This document shows positions 58,462-64,000 of a stretch of 64,000 bases of DNA, in pieces. The notes beneath the pieces are model-generated. The model did not search any database. It saw nothing but the letters and a program-made list of their open reading frames with translations, and was not told where the DNA came from. The position numbers were made by a program, and so were the translations under genes. This stretch comes from Imbricaverruca yamaguchii. Lineage: Eukaryota; Arthropoda; Thecostraca; Neoverrucidae. The stretch covers positions 151,501 to 215,500 of the forward strand of contig JAOTOL010001340.1 in NCBI GenBank assembly GCA_034440575.1. Direction: 5' to 3'. Positions within the stretch are counted from its first letter, which is position 1. Each line of letters opens with the position of its first letter.

Positions 58462-58485
58462 CTGACGATGGCGCATGGCCGAAAC
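58462..58485 (+). ncRNA. Hammerhead-ribozyme-like core, PLE copy B
   Basis: CTGACGA, then GGC-GCAT-GGCC, then GAAAC: matches the conserved CUGANGA and GAAA strands with a short stem II, in the place where PLEs are known to carry hammerhead motifs. An extra base sits before stem II, and I could not identify stem I or a clear GUH cleavage triplet, so activity is uncertain. Confidence 0.45.
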
Positions 58486-58577
58486 GTTGAGTAATATAGC
58501 ATAATCCCTAACGTTACTTTCGATGTAAACCCAGCACCTCCTGGTATATTGAGGGTCGTACGTTTCGTCTCACGCAA

Positions 58578-58784
58578 TGTCTAAAACTCAGGAGCACTTA
58601 CGAGCCATACTTCGTTGTATTAAACAATACTCAGACCAACACCATACATTTAGTATGTATGCCATATCTGTCATATTGTAAGTTATTGACTTAACATTTG
58701 CTATGCATATTGGACATCTTAGTCTGAACGACATATGCTCTGGGTTTTGAACAAAAAGTGAAAACTTAAAGAAAGAAATGAAGG
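58578..58784. other. Spacer between PLE copy B and transposon copy 2
   Basis: AT-rich, nothing recognised. Confidence 0.4.
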
Positions 58785-58792
58785 ATACACAT
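58785..58792. repeat. Left target-site duplication of TIR transposon copy 2
   Basis: ATACACAT, exactly repeated at 62523-62530 and of the form nTnnnnAn. Confidence 0.95.
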
Positions 58793-59094
58793 TAGGGTGT
58801 GTCACGAAGGACCTTTTTTTGGAAATTGCACTTTGCTTAGTGAAAGTACCGTGCAGATCAATTTAAAAAACCTGTGGTCGAAACCAAATATAAATAAAAC
58901 AATAAACAAGATATGCGACAGGGCGATAAAGAAACAAATCTGCCGGGCTCCCTGCGTTGAAGTCTCCAGTGATGGCGCTCCGTTGCGATTGGCATCTAAC
59001 ACTCCGCGTCCGGCTACCGTCGGAGCGCCGCCGCGGCGCTGTGACGAAAAAGGCGGCAGTCGGTGCTGTGGATGACTTATGAATGGATTCTGGT
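58793..59094 (+). repeat. Left terminal inverted repeat, transposon copy 2
   Basis: Reverse complement of 62234-62522 over the inner part. The GCCGGGCGCCCGGC palindrome is mutated here (GCCGGGCTCCCTGC) but intact in the right repeat. Confidence 0.85.
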
Positions 59095-59518
59095 GATGAA
59101 GCTCATTAATAAAACTCAATGAAAGTGTTTAGTGGGGTAAAAGGCTTTTGATAAGCACCAGTCGCTTAATAAGTTGCCTGGATATCTCACGCATGAAAGA
59201 AAGGTTCACTTTACGTCGCTTGTTCGTTCCATTTTCAATCAGTAGATCTATCGGCGTATAATGCTAATATTTTCACTTTTGAAAGCTTGAACATCTTCAA
59301 AATTCCTCGTCTGTTTACATCGAAGACCAATTAAATCATTCTGAGACACTTGATATCTTATTGTTATGACAAATAGACCAGGCGAAATCGTCATCATGCT
59401 CCGTTGCACTACAACCGAAGGAGACGGGCATACAGCGACGTCACCTTTTGTACGAGCGGCCACATTTTTTGTACGTACTATCATTGTATAACTGTACTAC
59501 TTGTCTACTTGCTCGACA

Positions 59519-61677
59519 GAAAACCCGACATGAAATCCTTTTTGCTGCTGAGCACTGGCATTGCTGACCTGTGCTTCAACTTCGCCACAATGTAACCGTG
59601 GCGGGCCTCTTCACCAATTACCTTCAAAGACGCCTCGGTCACCACTTTGACCATCCGTTCCACCGTCTGACTGTACACGGGTTATGGCGGTACTTCGAGA
59701 GGACTCGCGATGATGTCTAGTAAGTCATCATCGGACAGTTGTTGCGACAAGGGCGGCTCGGTTATCGCCTCATTACACCAATCAATCAACTCCATGATGC
59801 TGTTTGCCCCCATATTCACTTTTGGAAGCTTGAACTTCCGCACTTCGTCAGTATCACTATCGACTTGAGTTCTGCGACACTGCTGGATTTGAGTGACCGC
59901 CCTTTCCCGTGTGGCTTGATCTTGGCCCGCTGCCATTGGTAGCAGTACTGCCTCAGGGTGACACCAGTAGCTGTTGCGCTGTATTACCGGCTGCACCATG
60001 GCCGCTATATCAGGTCGCAAACTTTTGAGAAGTTGCACGCTGTGCAGCGCATTGCCAGGACCGTCAGAACATTTCCAGTTCTTCTTGATGCAGAACCACA
60101 TGGGAGTATAGTGGCACACGATGAACTCCGCTAGCATTCTCAGACTGTCTGATGGCTGTTCGGTTGATATGTAGAGCCGGAGAATTCGCGCCGCCAGAGT
60201 CAGCCACCTTGAGTGGTTTGGTGGACCGATCTTCATTTTCACAGTTCTATCTGAGATACAGCCCGTCTGGACACTACGCGCCAGACTGTACAGAATAGCC
60301 TGATCTGAACTTAGGTCACTGAGAATCTCCTGCGTTATTTCTGAAACATTTCCGCCATCGATTGGCTCAAAATCGACCACTGGCAAGGTTTCTACTGCGC
60401 CTGCAGCAGCCCGGCCAATCAGCCCACTAAACGACTTAGGTCCTGTTGTGACTCCATCTAACTGGCTAAATACTGCACGAAGATTAAGTTCATTTGCATG
60501 AAGTCGGCACACAAACCAGTTTTTGTCCGAGCTCAAACAAACGGATAACACCATCTTTTTGGCCAGTATTAACTTTCGTGCCGTCACAGCCAAGCACAGA
60601 AACATCCGCACCAAACTCATATGCCACGGCGTTCAGGTCCTGAAAAATGTCCTCCGCTTTCCCAGTCTGTGGGGTAAAATGTCCTAAATATGCACTGTCT
60701 GGCTCAGATACAACCACAATGTGCTCTTCCGTCTTCTTTGAACTGGCTGTCATAAGCGTGTCGTCTTTTCTACCGTCGAAGTAGAGACCAGATACACGAC
60801 CTGCATGATCCTCATGGCTCTGGGCTACTACCTCTCTTCTATTCCGATCCCTTGCTCGCCATACTTTTTTGATATCCACTATGCAGTCCATATCGTCAGA
60901 AGTGATCCGACCAATGTCCACTTGGAAACCGTTTATGATCGCAGCACACGCACGATTAGACACTCCGTATCGATCTGCTGCTAGAGCCGTATTTAGCAGT
61001 TCGTCTGTGTTACTGTTCACCATATACTCTGACTCATTGACTATAGATGTGAGCGATGGTGAATCTGTGGCGGAATCTAAGTCTGAATTAGAATCTAGCT
61101 GGGCCATTCCAGAAGGTCCCGGTTGTGGTGAAGTGACTCTCTCGGCGGTCAGACGCCTCCTTTCGTCCATGGCGCGTCGACGAGTGGTTTCACGGATATC
61201 TGCGGTGCCGATTTGCATTTGGCGAGGTCCTCTCTGGTCTTGGACAAAGGGAAACTCCATTCGTGGCACTTTGTCGGTCATCGCACATTTGCAGCTATCC
61301 ATATCAGCACATTTGCAGCGGGCTATATAAAACAATTTTACAAACCACTCATCACCGGACTGACGTACACCTGGTGATGCCGACTTCTTTCCAACAGTTT
61401 TCATGTATCGCAAGTAGCGATAGCGGCATTCTCGAACCATATGTTCGACTCGGGCCCTCCCAACAATTGGTATTCCTTCGCAGCACCACATTTTCATCAC
61501 ACTTTCCGCGACAAACTTTATATGGGGTGCTAACCTCTCTTTCAACCTTTTGTTCGCAACGCATGAGTCTCTATTCACTTTACTCAAGTAATTCAGAACG
61601 TCAATTCTCGTGGGCAGTCGGTTTGTTTTTAGTTCAGAAGGAACCAAAAGCCCTTTGGTGGAAGCGCGGGTCTTCAT
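59519..61677 (-). pseudogene. hAT-like transposase, copy 2 (frameshift and late stop)
   Basis: Minus-strand partner of the gene at 9886-12078, starting at the equivalent ATG (61677). It lacks the three stops of copy 1, so the first 395 codons are open. An 11-bp deletion near 60520, after the LFELGQK codons, shifts the frame; the rest reads on from 60620 in another frame. A Tyr codon is changed to TAA at 59682, and the C-terminal region continues beyond it to about 59519. Visible blocks: IARCKCADMDSCKCAMTDK, GLYFDGRKDD, LGCDGTKVNTGQ with a candidate catalytic Asp, CRLH (C-x2-H), HSRWLTLAARILRLY, VIQRNSYWCHPEAVLL. It has the ancestral form of the site where copy 1 carries an inverted duplication. 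Confidence 0.78.
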
Positions 61678-62233
61678 GTTCGAACTCTCACCCCGATCAC
61701 ACCGACGCAGGTAATATCACACTTCACAGGCAGTGGGCACAACTTGCAGACACCAAACCACTCTTTTTCTGGCCGTCCCGCCGGGTCTCCGCCGCCGACT
61801 GCCTTGTCTCGGCGGCCCTCCCCTCCCCTGTCTCCTCCTCCCCTCACCTGCCCTGTCTCGCTCTTTGTGTTCTCTACCCTCACCGTGCCCCGGCCGTCTC
61901 CCGCCCCATCCCAGCCCCTCCCCCGCGCCATGCGACGATCGCCGCCGGCTCGTGTGGCCCTCGTTAATAGGTTCTCCCTACTGCTGATAATCCCAGTTTC
62001 CCTTGAAACTTGAGTAACGAAAAGGAACAGACTTGGATTGACTAATAAAACAGGGATGTATGGCATGCGAAGCTCTTTTGTGTCGTTAGTGCGTACGCAA
62101 TTTATTCGAATGATGATTCATAGCACTGTGAAAGGTGGAGCACAGACAAAGGAAAGTGGAGCGATCAGTCCTTCAGTGAAGTTTAATCTTTACAATCAGA
62201 TATATCCCGGCTACCTTGATCTGTTTTTGAATT

Positions 62234-62522
62234 ACCAGAATCTATTCATAAGTCATCCACAGCACCGACTGCCGCCTTTTTCGTCACAGCGCCGCGGAGG
62301 CGCTCCGACGGCGGCCGACGCGTGGTGTTAGATGCCAATCGCAACGGAGCGCCATCACTGGAGACTTCAACGCCGGGCGCCCGGCAAATTTGTTTCTTTA
62401 TCGGCCTGTCGCATATTTTGTTTATTGTTTGACTTCGATTTGGTTTCGACCACAGGGTTGTTTAGGTGATCTGCACGATAATTTCACTATGCATAAGAAA
62501 ACCGTTCAGGCGACACACCCTA
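62234..62522 (-). repeat. Right terminal inverted repeat, transposon copy 2
   Basis: Ends CGCCTGAACGG.../GACACACCCTA as in the left end of copy 1; contains GCCGGGCGCCCGGC. The two tip types (one with GTCGCCTGAACGG, one with GTCACGAAGGACC) are each present once in both copies, so they belong to the element. Confidence 0.85.
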
Positions 62523-62530
62523 ATACACAT
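62523..62530. repeat. Right target-site duplication of TIR transposon copy 2
   Basis: ATACACAT directly after GACACACCCTA. Confidence 0.95.
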
Positions 62531-63373
62531 GTCTTTGGGTTTGTGAATTTTGACAACCACGTTGCACAAAAATGAGTTGGCAGCATTATTACCCCTTGAG
62601 TTCTTTGTCAATTTGCGGTACCCAACTATTAATATTTTTACTCTCTCATTCTCGGTATTCTTTTCTGCACAACCTTCATTTTGTTCAAAAGCCGCGGGAG
62701 GTGACGTCACCATCCCGTTACTCGCCCGTACTAAACAAAATCGCCAGGTGACAGATTCTGTCACCTCCAGTGAGGCGAGAGTTAAAGGAAACGAACGTTT
62801 TCCAAAAAAAAGTGTGCTGAAGGTACGCACTTCGTTCTCTGGACCAGCCGAAGTCATACCTCGAAAACCATTCGGCAGAAAGCAGCCGTAATTCGGTCAA
62901 TTTAGCCCTCCAAGTGCCGGAAACCCAATTGTCGCCCAGACAGCTGCAGAAGTGGCGCGTAATGCACTACTCATCGAGGAACCATTTCAATCAATATTTA
63001 TCGACAGGGAAAAGGTTCTGAATAGTCCTTGTAATCGAGATAGAAACAATTGTGGTCATTTGCGTAATCTGCTGAACATTGTAGTTGCTTCACCCGGAGG
63101 AATAAAGCAAAAATGAGGTACCTTGCTCCCATGTAAAGTTATCGCTCAGCGGATGTCTACATCGTACATTTTTAGTGGCTTCGTTCACATCAATCACCAG
63201 TGAGTACTCGTTGCGTCTTAATTATACCTGGACCATGGGAGTGGGAGGGGGGCAGGAAGACTCCCTGGCGAGAAGTACAGCAATCGGGAATGTAATGGTT
63301 GACTGGAACTTAAGCATTGGCTTCGAGTTGTTAGTTTCAGATGAAAAGGGCACCAGTCGGTATAGGCATTGCC
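62531..63373. other. Unassigned DNA between transposon copy 2 and LINE copy 2
   Basis: A 113-codon frame (62550-62888) has no recognised motif. Nothing else supportable. Confidence 0.35.
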
Positions 63374-64000
63374 AGATGGCTTGCACTTTTCTGAGAAGGG
63401 GGTCCATGTGTTAGGCAAAGTATACGAGCATGTCCTTCAGGGAAACTAGGAAATGGGGTGGGGAGGGATGGAATTGCATTGCCAACTCATGATTATTCCA
63501 ATAGTGTCAGCCAAGGCAATAGAACGTCAAAGTCTGCAAATAGGGACAGCAGCAACTCAAGGGGACAGAGTTATAGTTCATCTAATGATAAAAGAACTCC
63601 TCAGCATGAAAAAGCCAAAGGTGGTTTTGGAGCATTTGTTAAGTGTATGATGTTTAATGCTCAGAGTATCCATTCCAAATTTGATGAGTTCAAGTGTTAT
63701 GTTGCTGAGGAGGAACCAGATTTTGTTTGCATTACGGAGGCATGGGTCAGTGAAGGGTATTTTGGAGATAACTTACAGGACTATGAGATCAAGGGATACA
63801 ATATGTTTTCATGCAATAGGGGTCCAGCAATGAAAGGGGGTGGTGTAATGCTCTATATGAATAGCTTATTCAGTTCTAAAAAAATACCAGGTGGGGATAA
63901 AAATGTGTCTGTGGAGTCCATTTGGCTTGATGTAACTGTGGGAAAAGGCAACAGCATTACTATTAGGATAGGAGCTTTCTACCGATCAGGAACCCTGCCA
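63374..64000 (+). mobile_element. CR1-like LINE, copy 2 (continues beyond window)
   Basis: Close copy of 1950-2590, starting abruptly at GATGGCTTGCACTTTTCTGA, inside the ORF1 esterase motif (DGLHFSEKG). This is a different 5' boundary from copy 1, as expected for independent 5'-truncated insertions. The ORF1 end and stop, the ORF1-ORF2 junction and the ORF2 N-terminus, with the endonuclease start (FNAQSI, ITEAW, RSGTLP), are visible without a stop up to the window edge. Differences from copy 1 are scattered single bases. Confidence 0.88.

Larger units (their letters stand above)
56050..58577 (+). mobile_element. Penelope-like element (PLE), copy B
   Basis: Plus-strand copy, more complete at the 5' end than copy A. 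N-terminal KGPNFALPQKVDVAAWKRQN-type sequence near 56080-56140, then the shared RT and GIY-YIG parts, an AT-rich region with TATATATGT runs, and a 3' end through CGTCTCACGCA near 58577. Opposite orientation to copy A, 5' ends facing each other. Confidence 0.85.
58793..62522 (-). mobile_element. hAT-like DNA transposon, copy 2 (3.73 kb)
   Basis: Termini TAGGGTGTGTC and GACACACCCTA, perfect 8-bp target duplication ATACACAT, inverted repeats at 58793-59094 and 62234-62522. The transposase is on the minus strand, so this copy is inverted relative to copy 1. Length and content agree with copy 1 within 20 bp. Because the target duplication is perfect here but has one mismatch in copy 1, this copy is probably the younger insertion. 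Confidence 0.92.

Overview
This is eukaryotic, almost certainly invertebrate animal, intergenic DNA. It holds a CR1-like LINE, an I-like LINE with RNase H, Penelope-like elements (PLEs) with a GIY-YIG endonuclease, hAT-type DNA transposons, tRNA-derived SINEs and many minisatellites. I found no operons, no bacterial signals and no convincing host protein-coding gene. The phylum cannot be fixed from this window; marine invertebrates such as molluscs or amphioxus fit, but this is only an impression. All functional calls below come from reading motifs and from comparing copies inside the window.

Layout. 1.8-5.1 kb: CR1-like LINE with an uninterrupted EN-RT reading frame (+). 7.4-8.5 kb: decayed relative of it (-). 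8.9-15.7 kb: a nested structure. An older hAT-type transposase gene (BED-like finger at 8944, hAT C-terminal dimerisation motif near 15.4 kb) is split inside its zinc finger by a 3.75-kb TIR transposon (9042-12790) with a 7/8-matching 8-bp target duplication. 15.9 and 35.3 kb: two tRNA-derived SINE copies (-). 18.8-21.1 kb: two arrays of the same 41-bp minisatellite. 26.2-27.6 kb: adjacent 49-bp and 59-bp minisatellites. 29.0-34.0 kb: I-like LINE, split by a 1344-bp element with TTAA target sites. 37.0-39.2 kb: CRE-like 29-bp repeats, a 62-bp minisatellite and a 300-bp pyrimidine tract. 41.4-44.9 kb: 10-bp, 30-bp and 20-bp arrays. 46.0-48.8 kb: two direct arrays of one 31/28-bp minisatellite around a decayed transposase-like gene. 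52.7-58.6 kb: two PLEs in head-to-head inverted orientation with a 16-bp-arm palindrome between them. 58.8-62.5 kb: second copy of the TIR transposon in opposite orientation, with a perfect 8-bp target duplication. 63.4 kb to the end: second CR1-like copy, cut by the window edge.

How it fits together. The window is a record of nested insertion. The two TIR transposon copies are broken by different lesions, so comparing them shows what each lost. Their ends (TAGGG termini, 8-bp nTnnnnAn target duplications, about 290-300-bp inverted repeats) tie an otherwise unlabelled invertebrate protein family to a hAT-like mobile element. This is the most informative result here. The long open frames in the minisatellites are side effects of repeat units without stop codons, not genes.
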